Source of the DNA: Treponema sp.
Lineage (GTDB): Bacteria; Spirochaetota; Spirochaetia; Treponematales; Breznakiellaceae
Reading direction: 5' to 3'
DNA: 57,730 bases
Assembly (NCBI GenBank): GCA_009777535.1
Contig: WRLP01000017.1
Coordinates: 1-57,730 of the forward strand
Shown piece by piece: positions 17,281 to 26,634 of this stretch. The position numbers and the translations under genes are program-made. The notes beneath the pieces are model-generated. The model searched no databases. It was not told the origin of the DNA and saw only the letters and a list, made by a program, of their open reading frames with translations. Within the stretch, counting starts at the first letter, position 1. Each line of letters opens with the position of its first letter.

Positions 17281-17303
17281 AAAAGCGCCCCGTTAAGGGG
17301 CGC
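17281..17303 (-). terminator. Hairpin with T-tract on the minus strand
   Basis: GCGCCCC (17285-17291), loop GTTAA, GGGGCGC (17297-17303). The plus side lacks Ts after the stem, but on the minus strand the stem is followed by TTTTTTT. It therefore best fits transcripts coming from the ptsN-like gene to the right, and may also protect the 3' end of the plus-strand gene. Confidence 0.6.
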
Positions 17304-17427
17304 AGATGAACAAAATCCAAACGTTCCGGCGCAGGAAAACTTAACTCTAACAGTAAATGTAGGACGCCTTTAGGCGTTCGTATGCGCCGCGGAAACTAGA
17401 AAAAGGAATTGTCCGAAAAGAATATTT

Positions 17428-17583
17428 AACCACTAACCACACTAACCAACACGAACCCGTTGTTTGGAATAGTTGGGTACGAATAACAAAGACAATTATA
17501 TTTCACAAATTACTGTGTTAAAGATGTAAGACGAATGGATTTCGAACGACAGGTTGGTGTCGTTCGTGTGGTTCGTGGTAAAA
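17428..17583. repeat. Imperfect inverted repeat in the 17.3-17.6 kb gap
   Basis: The 328-bp gap holds no gene. A run of ACCACtAACCACACtAAC type near 17430-17463 recurs in inverted orientation near 17549-17583 (ACCACgAACCACACgAAC on the minus strand), about 85 bp apart. It may be a small non-coding mobile or structural repeat. Nothing else is recognisable in the gap. Confidence 0.5.
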
Positions 17584-17607
17584 AATAAAAACCCGAAAGG
17601 TGCGCCC

Positions 17608-18054
17608 TCACTCTGACAGTACTTTTAGAACTTGCTCGGGTGTTTTTGCGTTCAGGATTTCCTGGCGCTTTTCGGCGCTCTTGAATAGAAGGCTGATTTC
17701 CGCCAGGAACTGCAAATGTGGCCCGGTTTTTTCAATCGGCGATAAGGTCATTATGAATATCCTGCAGGGCAGGCGATCCAAAGAATCAAAGTCCACTGCG
17801 TTTTCGGAAACCCCGATACAGGCAACAAGCTCGCGTATAGCGGAGCTTTTACCATGAGGAATTGCAATCCCATGCTTCATGCCTGTAGACATTTTCTGCT
17901 CTCTTTCTATGATTGCATTATATGCGGCTTCCCGATCCTGGATCTTTCCCGCATCAATCAATGTATTTAGCAATTCATTGATAATTTCTTCCTTGGTCGA
18001 ACCTTTCAGGTTAAGGTTTATGGTATTTGCCGCAAGCACTGTCTTCAAATTCAT
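17608..18054 (-). CDS. ptsN: PTS EIIA component, fructose/PtsN type
   Basis: 148 residues from ATG 18054; the longer frame to 18165 would run through the promoter. The EIIA-fru fold shows the phosphorylated His in KHGIAIPHGKS, preceded by IIEREQKMSTGM. It should take phosphate from HPr. With no permease nearby, a regulatory PtsN-type role is likely, fitting the HPr/HprK pair at 10 kb. The start is 6 nt past a strong -10 box with no Shine-Dalgarno, so it is probably leaderless. Confidence 0.85.
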   Translation of the reverse strand: MNLKTVLAANTINLNLKGSTKEEIINELLNTLIDAGKIQDREAAYNAIIEREQKMSTGMKHGIAIPHGKSSAIRELVACIGVSENAVDFDSLDRLPCRIFIMTLSPIEKTGPHLQFLAEISLLFKSAEKRQEILNAKTPEQVLKVLSE

Positions 18055-18060
18055 GATTAT

Positions 18061-18089
18061 ATTGTAGAATTTGTTACTCTGATTGTCAA
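18061..18089 (-). promoter_or_regulatory. Strong promoter of the ptsN-like gene
   Basis: On the minus strand, TTGACA (18089-18084), a 17-bp spacer and TACAAT (18066-18061). The ATG at 18054 starts 6 nt after the -10, about where transcription should begin. Confidence 0.75.
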
Positions 18090-18126
18090 GGTAATTTTCG
18101 GTTACATTTTTATTAGAGGCATCCTG

Positions 18127-20376
18127 ATGTGTGTGTCCTCCCTGCCCTTGTGTTTGCATCTGCATGAAAGTAGAATTATCTTTGTGTTATATACAGCAAA
18201 AAACATCGAGTTGCTCGCACCCGCCGGATCCCCCGAGGCATTGGACGCCGCTGTAGGGGAGGGAGCGGATGCGGTATATCTGGGTCTTAAAAATTTTAAT
18301 GCCCGGCTTAGAAGCGCAAATTTCTCGTACGGGCAGTTCGAGGCGGCCCGGCGTTCCCTGCACCGGATGGGAAAGAAAATATATGTTACGGTAAACACGG
18401 TTTTTGAACAGCGTGAAGCGGATCGAATGTATCAGCTTCTTAAATATCTTGCCGATGCCGGGCCGGATGCGATCATTGTGCAGGACTTTGGCGTTATTGC
18501 CATGGCGCGCTCAGAATTCCCCTCCCTGAAACTCCATGCCTCTACACAAATGAACATAGCCAGCGGCAGGGGGGCTAATGCACTATCCCGGCACGACGTT
18601 TCGCGCGTGGTGCTGGCAAGAGAACTGTGTCTTGAAGAACTGCAGGGCATAAGAGCCGAAACCAATCTGGAGCTTGAAGTTTTTGTGCATGGCGCGCTGT
18701 GTATCTGCGCTTCCGGCCTTTGCCTGTTTTCCAGTTATTTGGGGGGCAAATCCGCCAACAGGGGAATGTGTACTCAGGCTTGCCGAAGGCTCTACTCGCA
18801 GGCCGGAAGCGCGCAAACCGGTGGCGGCGAAAGCGGTTATTATTTCAGCCCTGGGGATTTACAGCTTTTGGAACGCCTGCCGGATTTAGCCGCCGCCGGA
18901 ATAAACGCTTTCAAAATCGAAGGCCGCATGAAAAGCGCCGAATATGTGGGCACTGTAGTTTCCGCCTACCGGCTGGTAATCGATGCCATCATCGAAGGCA
19001 ATGAAGAAAATATTAACCGGAGCATAAAGCAAGGGCAGAAAATTCTGATAAATGATTTTGCCCGGTCTAAAACACGGTTCTATTTCGATGGCATAAACGC
19101 CAGTCCGGCCGGCTGGCTAAATCCGGCACAGGACGGCGGCACCGGCATAAGCCTTGGGGCTATTCTTAAAGTAAAGGGCGAGGGCGGTAAATGCCGGGCT
19201 CTTGTTTCGCCGCCGCAGGGATTAATTCCCGCCGCAGGGGATTCAGTGCGGCTGCACCGCAGCGATGATTCGGAGAGGGTTTCGCATAAACTTAACTTTG
19301 CCGAGCCGGCCGGCGACACCTGCTGGATTTCCATTCCCGAAGGTTTCAGGCTTGGCGACAGGGTATATCTTATCCAAACCAAGGCCATGGTAAAAAGGTA
19401 CACGCCTGTAATTCAGCGCAGTTCATCTGGACGCGGACCGGGCAGGGACAAAGCGCCCTCGTCACGAATAAAAATGCCCAAAACTAAAAATAGAAACCGG
19501 GGTAAAAACAAAGAACCCTTTCCCGAAGGCCTTTATGTCGTTGTTTCCAATGCCAACGATCTTTACATAGTTCAGTCTTCCCGCCCTGCACGGGTGATGC
19601 TTTCATACACACGAAAAAACGCAGCCCCGCTTCTTTCCGGTAACAAGCCGCTGCCGTTTAAACCCGGCGAAATAATTCTTGTGCTGGACCCTTATTTCCC
19701 GCAGGGGCTGCCGGAGGGCGGCTCATCAAAAATGGCGGAGGAAATCGGGCGGCTTATCGAAAAGGGCTACAGGCAGTACGTGGTTAATAATCCGGGGCAT
19801 TTTTCCCTTTTCCGCGGGAAGAGCGATATTTTGCTGATTGCCGGGCCGTGGCTGTATACCTTTAACGCCTGGTCTCTGTCTTTTGTCGCTTCCCTGGGGG
19901 CGGACGGATTTATTTCCCCGCTTGAAAATAACCGGCAAAACCTTGAACGCACCCTGGAAACAGTTAACCAGCATGATCAACGGCTGCGTTCAAGGTTTTT
20001 TATTACTGTTTTTGGCCGGCCTTCCCTGTTCCGTATCAGAACTGATCTGGGGCAGATATACAAGTTTTCTTCGCTTGCAGATAACAGGGAAGAAATTTTT
20101 TCGCTTGTTACCGATTATGAAACATCGTTTGTTTACCCGGAAAAGCCTTTTTCCATAACCGATAAAATTCCGTTTCTGAAAGAATCAGGCTTCGCCCGTT
20201 TTATTGTCGATCTGTCCGGTGCGGCGCTGAAAAAATCATACTACCGTGATTTAATCCGCATGATAACAGACGGCAAGCCTCTGTCCAATGTAAGCCGATT
20301 TAACTGGAAAGACGGATTCTTTCAGCAGAAAGAACAGGAAGCAGGCGTAAAGCCTGCCTCCCATTATAAAGCTTAA
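18127..20376 (+). CDS. U32 family protein (RlhA/TrhP-type RNA hydroxylation)
   Basis: 749 residues. The opening IELLAPAGSPEALDAAVGEGADAVYLG, the HASTQMN and HGALCICASGLC motifs and the later FKIEGRMKSAEYV mark family U32. Members once called collagenases are now known in E. coli to hydroxylate 23S rRNA (RlhA) or tRNA uridine (TrhP) using an Fe-S cluster; the Cys set CICASGLC and MCTQAC fits. The long C-terminal half resembles the extended RlhA form. ATG 18127 has AGAGG 7 nt upstream; the homologous region begins near residue 24, so GTG 18184 is an alternative start. Confidence 0.82.
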   Translation: MCVSSLPLCLHLHESRIIFVLYTAKNIELLAPAGSPEALDAAVGEGADAVYLGLKNFNARLRSANFSYGQFEAARRSLHRMGKKIYVTVNTVFEQREADRMYQLLKYLADAGPDAIIVQDFGVIAMARSEFPSLKLHASTQMNIASGRGANALSRHDVSRVVLARELCLEELQGIRAETNLELEVFVHGALCICASGLCLFSSYLGGKSANRGMCTQACRRLYSQAGSAQTGGGESGYYFSPGDLQLLERLPDLAAAGINAFKIEGRMKSAEYVGTVVSAYRLVIDAIIEGNEENINRSIKQGQKILINDFARSKTRFYFDGINASPAGWLNPAQDGGTGISLGAILKVKGEGGKCRALVSPPQGLIPAAGDSVRLHRSDDSERVSHKLNFAEPAGDTCWISIPEGFRLGDRVYLIQTKAMVKRYTPVIQRSSSGRGPGRDKAPSSRIKMPKTKNRNRGKNKEPFPEGLYVVVSNANDLYIVQSSRPARVMLSYTRKNAAPLLSGNKPLPFKPGEIILVLDPYFPQGLPEGGSSKMAEEIGRLIEKGYRQYVVNNPGHFSLFRGKSDILLIAGPWLYTFNAWSLSFVASLGADGFISPLENNRQNLERTLETVNQHDQRLRSRFFITVFGRPSLFRIRTDLGQIYKFSSLADNREEIFSLVTDYETSFVYPEKPFSITDKIPFLKESGFARFIVDLSGAALKKSYYRDLIRMITDGKPLSNVSRFNWKDGFFQQKEQEAGVKPASHYKA

Positions 20377-20831
20377 AACACCGCAGCAGGTTCCAGTTCT
20401 TTTACTGCCGCTACAGAAGACATATGGTCTGCCATGTAATCATCTTCATCCGAAGAATCCATATCTGTCCCTGCAACAGCAGACCTGGTGCCATCGCTCT
20501 TTTTAAATTCAGGACGGAACTCCACATGCTCCGCAACAATGGTTACCCTGGAGTGCGGTTTGCCTTCCGAATCATTCCAGCGATCCTGTTTCAGCCGTCC
20601 TACAACGCGGACGCCCCGCCCTTTGTGTCCTTTGTTGTAACATGCTTCGGCAAGTTTCGCCCATGTTTCTACGTCAAAGAATGAAACTTCCTTTTCAAAG
20701 CCTGAATCCTGTTTGTAGAAACGGTTTGAAGCCAGGCTCATGGTACAGACTTGCGTACCCTTGGGCGTTGAGCGAAGCAGGGGATCCCGTACCAGATTCC
20801 CCTCGATAAGAATAGAGTTGAGGTTATTCAT
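20373..20831 (-). CDS. ssb: Single-stranded DNA-binding protein
   Basis: 152 residues from ATG 20831, placed by GGAGGAATT just upstream and the usual MNNLNSILIEGNLVRDP start. The OB-fold runs to about residue 110 (FFDVETWAKLAEAC, GRGVRVVGRLKQDRW). The acidic linker with DSSDEDDYM precedes the end, but the classical DDDIPF tail is replaced by AAVKELEPAAVF. Protein partners normally dock on that tail, so this ending is unusual. The 3' end overlaps the U32 gene by 4 nt, convergently. Confidence 0.9.
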   Translation of the reverse strand: MNNLNSILIEGNLVRDPLLRSTPKGTQVCTMSLASNRFYKQDSGFEKEVSFFDVETWAKLAEACYNKGHKGRGVRVVGRLKQDRWNDSEGKPHSRVTIVAEHVEFRPEFKKSDGTRSAVAGTDMDSSDEDDYMADHMSSVAAVKELEPAAVF

Positions 20832-20998
20832 AATTCCTCCTCCAAAAAAATTCCGGCAGCCAATGCCGCCAGCCATGAAAATCAATAATGAAATTCATAG
20901 ATACATATATATGGCGCGGAGATACTCCGGCGCATTAGTGGAGTGGAACTTTTAAAAAATTTTTATGTAAGTCTAAAATTCGGCAGCTGGTACAACTT

Positions 20999-22300
20999 TT
21001 ACAGTTTCCACGCGTCGCCTGTATCGCTTTGCATGATTGGGACGCCTCTTTCAATATCGAGCACCCTAAGCTGCAGCCGGCGCATATCGCCGGCTCCTGT
21101 TATACCAACAACGACAATCGTATTAGCTCCGTAGGCGTTACCGATACTCAGAAAATCATCGTCGCTGACGGAGCCGGACACCTGGAACCTGTGTTCGGCT
21201 TCAATCAATGCAGCATTATCTCTTTCGACAAGACCAATCCCTCTGTAAATAAAATTGGCAATTAGATTGTCGACAACCGCCTGCGTCATGGTGTTGTTTC
21301 CTGCATTATTAAAAATCCAGACTTTTGCGTTCCTGGGCAGGATTTTTTGGATTTCATCACTTGCAAAAGCGGCAACCCTTTCCGCCTGACTTCTTGTATT
21401 ACCATATTCACTGGCGATTGTTGCCTGATCCGCAAGAATTCTATTCAGGCGGGTAAGATCATTCAGGGCTTTTGGGTTTCCTGTTTCTGTAAATACCCTC
21501 TGCATCAGATTAAACGCGGCACGGGTATCACCGAGAGCTTCATGGAGGATCGAAGCATTCTGCGCTGCGGCAATATTTTTATATTCTGCGTAAATTATCA
21601 GATAGGATTCAAGTGCCAGCCGGTAACTGCCCTCTTTCGTCTGTGCAAGAGCATCTTTCATTATTGCCCGCAGCTCTTTATCCTTTGATTTTTCTGATGC
21701 CAATTTGCGGGTTTCGACAATGGTATACGGAGCAATATCCCTGCTTAGATATCTAAGCTGTTCATCAACTATCTTTCTTAAAAGCGTTGTTGTAGACTGG
21801 AGATTGTTCCTGTTCTCACCGGAACTGCTTGCCGAACTGCTTTTTAAAATCGGTCCTATAAGGCTTCCATCACGGGCTCGTGTTAAGTAATAGTTAAATT
21901 CCAGCTCAACTTCCCTGGTGTATAAGGTATATGTTTGTTCATTGCCGTCCCTGTCTTTCCTTTGGCGTTGCTCGGCGCTTTCTCTTGATTCAATTCGTGT
22001 TATCTGTCCGTTAAACAGGGCGTCAACATAACCCTCGATGTTTTCGTTGTTTCTTTGAAGCCGTACAATCACCGATGGATCTACCAGGGTAAAATGATTC
22101 AACGCCCTTATATTACTGGTTGCGGTGGATGTAGCATACTGGGCAGTCTGCTGGTAGTCGCTGCCGCCTGAAGCCCTGAATTGCATAACGGCAATACGTC
22201 TTATGCCGGAGGTATCCAGAGCCGGAGTTCTGGGTACCTGTATCCTGATTGTAGATGCACACCCTGCCAGAATCAAAGCTGTAAAAACGGGCAGTATCAT
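20999..22300 (-). CDS. Lipoprotein of unknown function
   Basis: 433 residues from ATG 22300, with lipobox ALILAGC near residue 14. The N-terminal domain (RRIAVMQFRASGG, FTLVDPSVIVRLQ) looks like a CsgG- or DUF6340-type fold; the middle is TPR-like (SYRLALESYLIIYAEYKN). The C-terminal part repeats the first fold (VVDNLIANFIYRGIGLVERDN, GANTIVVVGITG). The ATG gives a signal peptide without a positive charge. An in-frame ATA codon at 22321, 7 nt after GGGGG, would add INSIWKI and repair this. Probably an outer-envelope periplasmic protein. Confidence 0.75.
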   Translation of the reverse strand: MILPVFTALILAGCASTIRIQVPRTPALDTSGIRRIAVMQFRASGGSDYQQTAQYATSTATSNIRALNHFTLVDPSVIVRLQRNNENIEGYVDALFNGQITRIESRESAEQRQRKDRDGNEQTYTLYTREVELEFNYYLTRARDGSLIGPILKSSSASSSGENRNNLQSTTTLLRKIVDEQLRYLSRDIAPYTIVETRKLASEKSKDKELRAIMKDALAQTKEGSYRLALESYLIIYAEYKNIAAAQNASILHEALGDTRAAFNLMQRVFTETGNPKALNDLTRLNRILADQATIASEYGNTRSQAERVAAFASDEIQKILPRNAKVWIFNNAGNNTMTQAVVDNLIANFIYRGIGLVERDNAALIEAEHRFQVSGSVSDDDFLSIGNAYGANTIVVVGITGAGDMRRLQLRVLDIERGVPIMQSDTGDAWKL

Positions 22301-22364
22301 GATTTTCCAAATACTGTTTATCGTATTGCCCCCTTTTTCCCTTAATCGGGGTTGACTGATAATG

Positions 22365-22393
22365 ATTCTATAGAAGATACAATATCATATCAA
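22365..22393 (-). promoter_or_regulatory. Promoter of the lipoprotein gene
   Basis: On the minus strand, TTGATA (22393-22388), a 17-bp spacer and TAGAAT (22370-22365). Confidence 0.5.
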
Positions 22394-22431
22394 GGAAAAT
22401 GATGTGTTTGATAGATAAACAACAACCAGCT

Positions 22432-23058
22432 TTACAATAAGGCCAGCTGTACCATAAACCCGACGGTGACGGGCAGGGCAAGGTTGTCGTAGTCGTCCAG
22501 AGGAAGGGCTTCGACGATCATGGCTGTAACGGCTGCCGTAAAGGCCGCAGCTGCGTTATTGGATACCAGATATGCACAGGTAAAAACCGCAGTAAAACAA
22601 GCCAGGGAACCTTCAACGCTTTTTCCAAGAAGGAAGGACGGCCTCCATTTGCCGAGGAATTTCCCCACAAGGCTTGCAAAACCATCGCCAAAAGCCAGGG
22701 CATAGATTGCTATGGCAGCCGCCGGAGGTGAGAACAGAAGAATCGCCAGGATAGAACCCAATCCCAGGGTAACTGGTCCCATAACAAACCGACCGGCATC
22801 CCTGGATCGCGAAGCCATACTGGTAATCGAGGAAATAATGGGGACTGTAACGCCCAAAAGACGCAAATTTTCTACGTATATATAGCTCGATGTGCCCAGA
22901 ATAAGAAAAAAAACGGTAAACGGCCTGTTTACGGCCGCCAGCGAGGGCACGAGCGCTATTAGAAAGTGAATTGCTTTTCTGACCACCTCGGTTTTTAATT
23001 CCGGCAGGAGGCTTAGCCAATCCAACAATGTGTAGTATTTTACATTAACTTTTTCCAT
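22432..23058 (-). CDS. SEC59/VTE5-like CTP-dependent lipid kinase
   Basis: 208 residues, six or so membrane segments. The diagnostic motifs of the dolichol/phytol/diacylglycerol kinase family are present: EVVRKAIHFLIAL near residue 23, ALAFGDGFASLVGKFLGK and LLGKSVEGSLACF, then EALPLDDYDNLALP. It should phosphorylate a membrane alcohol using CTP; which lipid is unknown. The Shine-Dalgarno AAGGAG is well placed. A close paralog lies at 56451. Confidence 0.8.
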   Translation of the reverse strand: MEKVNVKYYTLLDWLSLLPELKTEVVRKAIHFLIALVPSLAAVNRPFTVFFLILGTSSYIYVENLRLLGVTVPIISSITSMASRSRDAGRFVMGPVTLGLGSILAILLFSPPAAAIAIYALAFGDGFASLVGKFLGKWRPSFLLGKSVEGSLACFTAVFTCAYLVSNNAAAAFTAAVTAMIVEALPLDDYDNLALPVTVGFMVQLALL

Positions 23059-23246
23059 ATTTATCTCCTTAGCAAAAACCGTGCCAAGTATTAATTAATA
23101 TTTTCCTTTTTCTATCTCTTTACAACATATAGACTTACATAATTCGAAAGAAATTGATGTTGACATTTTTGGTAAAATCGTCTAAAAAATAATACAATTA
23201 TCATTATATTATTACTATCTTACCACAATAGAAAAGGAGGTGCAAG

Positions 23247-23387
23247 ATGCCTTGTCAAAATGTTAAGAAATGTCCCTGTGTTTACACCAGCTGTGAAAAT
23301 TATGCCAAGTGTTGTGCTTGTGTTGCCAACCATAACCATGATAATCTGCCGGCTTGTCTGCGTAAGGCCGAGAAAGATAAAAAATAG
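23247..23387 (+). CDS. Small cysteine-rich protein, DUF6485-like
   Basis: A 46-residue ORF with a near-perfect Shine-Dalgarno (AAAGGAGG, 6 nt spacing). Six cysteines follow the pattern CPCVYTSCENYAKCCAC, then an HNHDNLPAC ending. The C-x-C-x4-C-x5-CC-x-C and LPxC spacing matches DUF6485-type small proteins, which look metal-binding. The role is unknown. It sits just before xdhA; a possible TTGGTA-18-TACAAT promoter lies at 23169-23198. Confidence 0.8.
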   Translation: MPCQNVKKCPCVYTSCENYAKCCACVANHNHDNLPACLRKAEKDKK

Positions 23388-23454
23388 AGGTTTTTTTTAA
23401 GTCTCTCTCTTATACTATGTTAATATAGAACTTTCATATCTATTTGGAGTTTTT

Positions 23455-25743
23455 ATGAGCATTGGGCAGAGTATACCAAGGGTTGATGCATGGGAGAAGG
23501 TCTCGGGCAAGGCAAAGTATACTGATGATCTTGTTGATCGTAATGCCCTTATTTGTAAAGTTCTTCACTCAACAATCGCCAACGGCCTGGTGCGAAAAAT
23601 GGACATCAGCGGGGCGGAGAGTATTCCAGGGGTGGTCAAGGTTATTACCTGCTTTGATGTACCGGATTTTCCGTATCCTACCGCAGGGCACCCCTGGTCA
23701 ACCGATCCGGCTCATTGGGACCCAATGGACAGGCGGCTGCTTAACAAGAGGGTCAGGTTTTACGGCGATGATATTGCGGCAGTTGTAGCGGTGGATGAAA
23801 TAAGTGCATCCAGGGCTCTGCGGGCAATCAAGGTTGAATACGAGGAATATCCTTTTGTTCTGTCGCCGGAAGAAGCGATGAAGGAAGGGGCACCCCTGCT
23901 CCATGAAGAAAGCCCGGGCAATATCTTAAAGAGTACAAAAATTGAAGATGGTGATTTTGAAGCTGCGATAAAAGAAGAAGGGCTGATTTGCTTCGAGGGT
24001 GTTTATGAAACCCCCATTGTTCAGCACTGCCATATAGAGAGCGTAACATCCTGGGCATATATGGAAAATGGCAGAATCGTGGTTACTTCTTCCACGCAGA
24101 TACCGCACATTGTCAGGCGCATTGTTGCCCAGGCGCTGGGTATTCCGTGGGGAGAAGTGCGGATAATCAAGCCATATATAGGCGGAGGCTTCGGCAATAA
24201 ACAGGACAGTCTCTATGAGCCGCTTAATGCCTTTGTGTGCAAACAGGTGGGCGGGCGTCTCGTGAAACTGGAGCTGACCAGGGAAGAAGTTTTTAGCTCT
24301 ACAAGGGTAAGGCACGCCGAAAAAATATATCTTAAAAGCTGGCTGCGGCCAAATGGCCGGCTGGTTGCACGCTCCTATACTGCCTATTCCAATCAGGGGG
24401 CTTATGGTTCGCACGGTCATGGAATCGCCGCCAAGGGGACAAATGTTTTCCGCCAGCTTTATAATGATGAAAAAGCCCGCAGGACAGAAATTTTCACAGT
24501 ATACACGAATACTGCGGCGGCGGGAGCCATGCGCGGTTATGGTACGCCGCAGGCTGTATTCGCCGTCGAGTCCCATATCGAAGATATCGCCCGCAGCATG
24601 AACATGGACCCGCTGGAATTCCGTTTTCTGAACATGATGCCGGTCGGTTATGTTGATCCCTTTACAAAAAATGTTAATCGTTTTGATTCGCTTCGCCAAT
24701 GTGTCGAAAAAGGGAGGGAATGGATTAAGTGGGATGAAAAAAGGGAACGTTATGCGAACCAGACAGGGCCGGTTCGCCGCGGCATCGGAATGTCCCTGTT
24801 GTGGTACAATACCGCTGTCTGGCCGATTTCCATAGAAGTTTCTTCCTGCCGCATGGTTTTGAATCAGGACGGCAGCATACAGATGCAATTAGGTGAAACT
24901 GAAATCGGCCAGGGAGCTGACACCGTTTTTGCCCAGATGGCTGGCGAAACACTCGGCATTCCCTGGGAAAAAATCCATGTGATAAGCGCCCAGGACACGG
25001 ACATTACTCCTTTTGGATTTGGGGCGTACGGGTCGCGGCAGACTTATGTGGGAGGGGCTTCGATTCACAAAGCTGCCCTTATGCTAAAAGAAAAGATTCT
25101 TCGATGCGCCGAAAGATATAACAAAATAGCCGCGGCCGATCTTGATTTGATTGACGGCAGTATCGTTCAAATCAGCAAAAATAATGAAAAACTCCACAGT
25201 CTTGCAGAGTTGGCGACCGATACGTTTTACCATAAAGAACACGCTGAGCATTTAACCGTCGAGGTTACCGCCCAGGTAAAGAGCAATGCACTGAGCCTGG
25301 GCTGCGCCTTTGCGGAAGTGGAAGTGGATATTCCCCTGGGAAAGATTACCCTTCTTAATTTGATCAACTGCCATGACTGCGGCAGGCTCATTAATCCCAA
25401 GACAGCCGAGGGGCAGGTTCATGGCGGCATGAGCATGGCTATCGGCTTTGGTATTTACGAAAAGATGTTATACGATCCGAAAACAGGAGAACTGCTTAAC
25501 GGCAATCTGCTCGACTACAAACTGCCCACAATTCTGGAGCACCCCCGCCTGGAAGGGCAGTTTGTGGAAAACCCCGAGCCGACAAGCCCTTACGGAACAA
25601 AGGGTCTGGGTGAACCGCCCACCGTTCCCGGTGCCCCGGCAATTCGCAACGCTGTGTTACACGCTACAGGCGTTTCGATAAACTCCATTCCGCTGAGCCC
25701 GCACCTGCTTTTTTCGGAATTCCAAAAAGCGGGGCTTATATAA
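23455..25743 (+). CDS. xdhA: Xanthine dehydrogenase, molybdenum-binding subunit
   Basis: 762 residues, close to the usual length of E. coli-type XdhA. Ald_Xan_dh domains run from GKAKYTDD onward; cofactor motifs include GGGFGNKQDS, GAMRGYGTPQ and GQGADT. The catalytic Glu lies in GTKGLGEPPTVPG near residue 720. It hydroxylates purines (hypoxanthine/xanthine) at the Mo-pterin site. The Shine-Dalgarno TTGGAG is 6-7 nt upstream. First gene of xdhABC. No Mo-cofactor maturation gene is in the window. Confidence 0.92.
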   Translation: MSIGQSIPRVDAWEKVSGKAKYTDDLVDRNALICKVLHSTIANGLVRKMDISGAESIPGVVKVITCFDVPDFPYPTAGHPWSTDPAHWDPMDRRLLNKRVRFYGDDIAAVVAVDEISASRALRAIKVEYEEYPFVLSPEEAMKEGAPLLHEESPGNILKSTKIEDGDFEAAIKEEGLICFEGVYETPIVQHCHIESVTSWAYMENGRIVVTSSTQIPHIVRRIVAQALGIPWGEVRIIKPYIGGGFGNKQDSLYEPLNAFVCKQVGGRLVKLELTREEVFSSTRVRHAEKIYLKSWLRPNGRLVARSYTAYSNQGAYGSHGHGIAAKGTNVFRQLYNDEKARRTEIFTVYTNTAAAGAMRGYGTPQAVFAVESHIEDIARSMNMDPLEFRFLNMMPVGYVDPFTKNVNRFDSLRQCVEKGREWIKWDEKRERYANQTGPVRRGIGMSLLWYNTAVWPISIEVSSCRMVLNQDGSIQMQLGETEIGQGADTVFAQMAGETLGIPWEKIHVISAQDTDITPFGFGAYGSRQTYVGGASIHKAALMLKEKILRCAERYNKIAAADLDLIDGSIVQISKNNEKLHSLAELATDTFYHKEHAEHLTVEVTAQVKSNALSLGCAFAEVEVDIPLGKITLLNLINCHDCGRLINPKTAEGQVHGGMSMAIGFGIYEKMLYDPKTGELLNGNLLDYKLPTILEHPRLEGQFVENPEPTSPYGTKGLGEPPTVPGAPAIRNAVLHATGVSINSIPLSPHLLFSEFQKAGLI

Positions 25744-25752
25744 GGAAAGGCC

Positions 25753-26634
25753 ATGTACGATATTGAAGAAATATACGAAGCTGAAAGCCCTGTCCACGCT
25801 GTCGCGCTTTTAAGAGAACACCCCCAAGCCAGGATAATAGCCGGGGGCAGCGACATATTAATCGGTATTCGCGAAGGTAAACTCGCCGGCTGTACATTGA
25901 TCAGTATCCATAAAATAGACGAACTGCGGGGCGTTGCCATCGATTCAAGCGGCGCTGTCCGCATCGGCAGCCTTACAAGTTTTTCCCACATTGCATCAGA
26001 CCCAATAATTCAGGAAAACATTCCCGTGCTGAGACAAGCGGTGGAAACCATCGGCGGGCCCCAGTTACGCAACATCGGCACTATCGGCGGGAATGTCTGC
26101 AACGGCGTAACTTCTGCGGACAGCGCCTCTACACTGCTGGCCTTCGATGCGGTGATGGAGTACCTGGGGCCAAGCGGGATACGGCTTGTGCCAATTAAAG
26201 AACATTACATAAGCGCGGGAAAAACCGCGCTTGCGCATGATGAAATTCTGCGGGCTATTTTAATTCCCAGGGAGAGTTATGAAAACTGTTTCGGCAATTA
26301 CATAAAATACGCCATGCGCAACGCCCTGGACATAGCCACCCTGGGCTGTTCGGCCAATGTGCGGCTTTCGCAAGATGGTAAAAGCATTGAGCGTCTGCGT
26401 CTTGCCTACGGCGTGGCAGGCCCCGTTCCAATGCGGTCGCCGGGCGCAGAACAGGCTGCGGCAGGAAAGCCGGCAAATGCTGAAACAGCCGCCGCTGCCG
26501 CGAAAGCCGCAATGAGCGATATTAATCCCAGAACAAGCTGGCGCGCCAGTAAGGAGTTCCGGCTGCACCTGGCACAGGAACTTGCAAAAAGAACCATTAC
26601 CGAATCGCTGAAACTTGCGGGGGTGTCGTTATGA
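25753..26634 (+). CDS. xdhB: Xanthine dehydrogenase, FAD-binding subunit
   Basis: 293 residues, the length of E. coli-type XdhB. FAD contacts are seen in AGGSDILIGIREG and in GGPQLRNIGTIGGNVCNG, the family signature. It passes electrons from the Fe-S subunit to NAD+. It follows xdhA after 9 bp and overlaps xdhC by 4 nt (ATGA). Confidence 0.92.
   Translation: MYDIEEIYEAESPVHAVALLREHPQARIIAGGSDILIGIREGKLAGCTLISIHKIDELRGVAIDSSGAVRIGSLTSFSHIASDPIIQENIPVLRQAVETIGGPQLRNIGTIGGNVCNGVTSADSASTLLAFDAVMEYLGPSGIRLVPIKEHYISAGKTALAHDEILRAILIPRESYENCFGNYIKYAMRNALDIATLGCSANVRLSQDGKSIERLRLAYGVAGPVPMRSPGAEQAAAGKPANAETAAAAAKAAMSDINPRTSWRASKEFRLHLAQELAKRTITESLKLAGVSL

Noticed and set aside
17285-17303. Plus-strand terminator of the HEAT-like gene
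   Set aside because: The stem lacks a following T-tract on the plus strand; the T-tract is on the minus strand.
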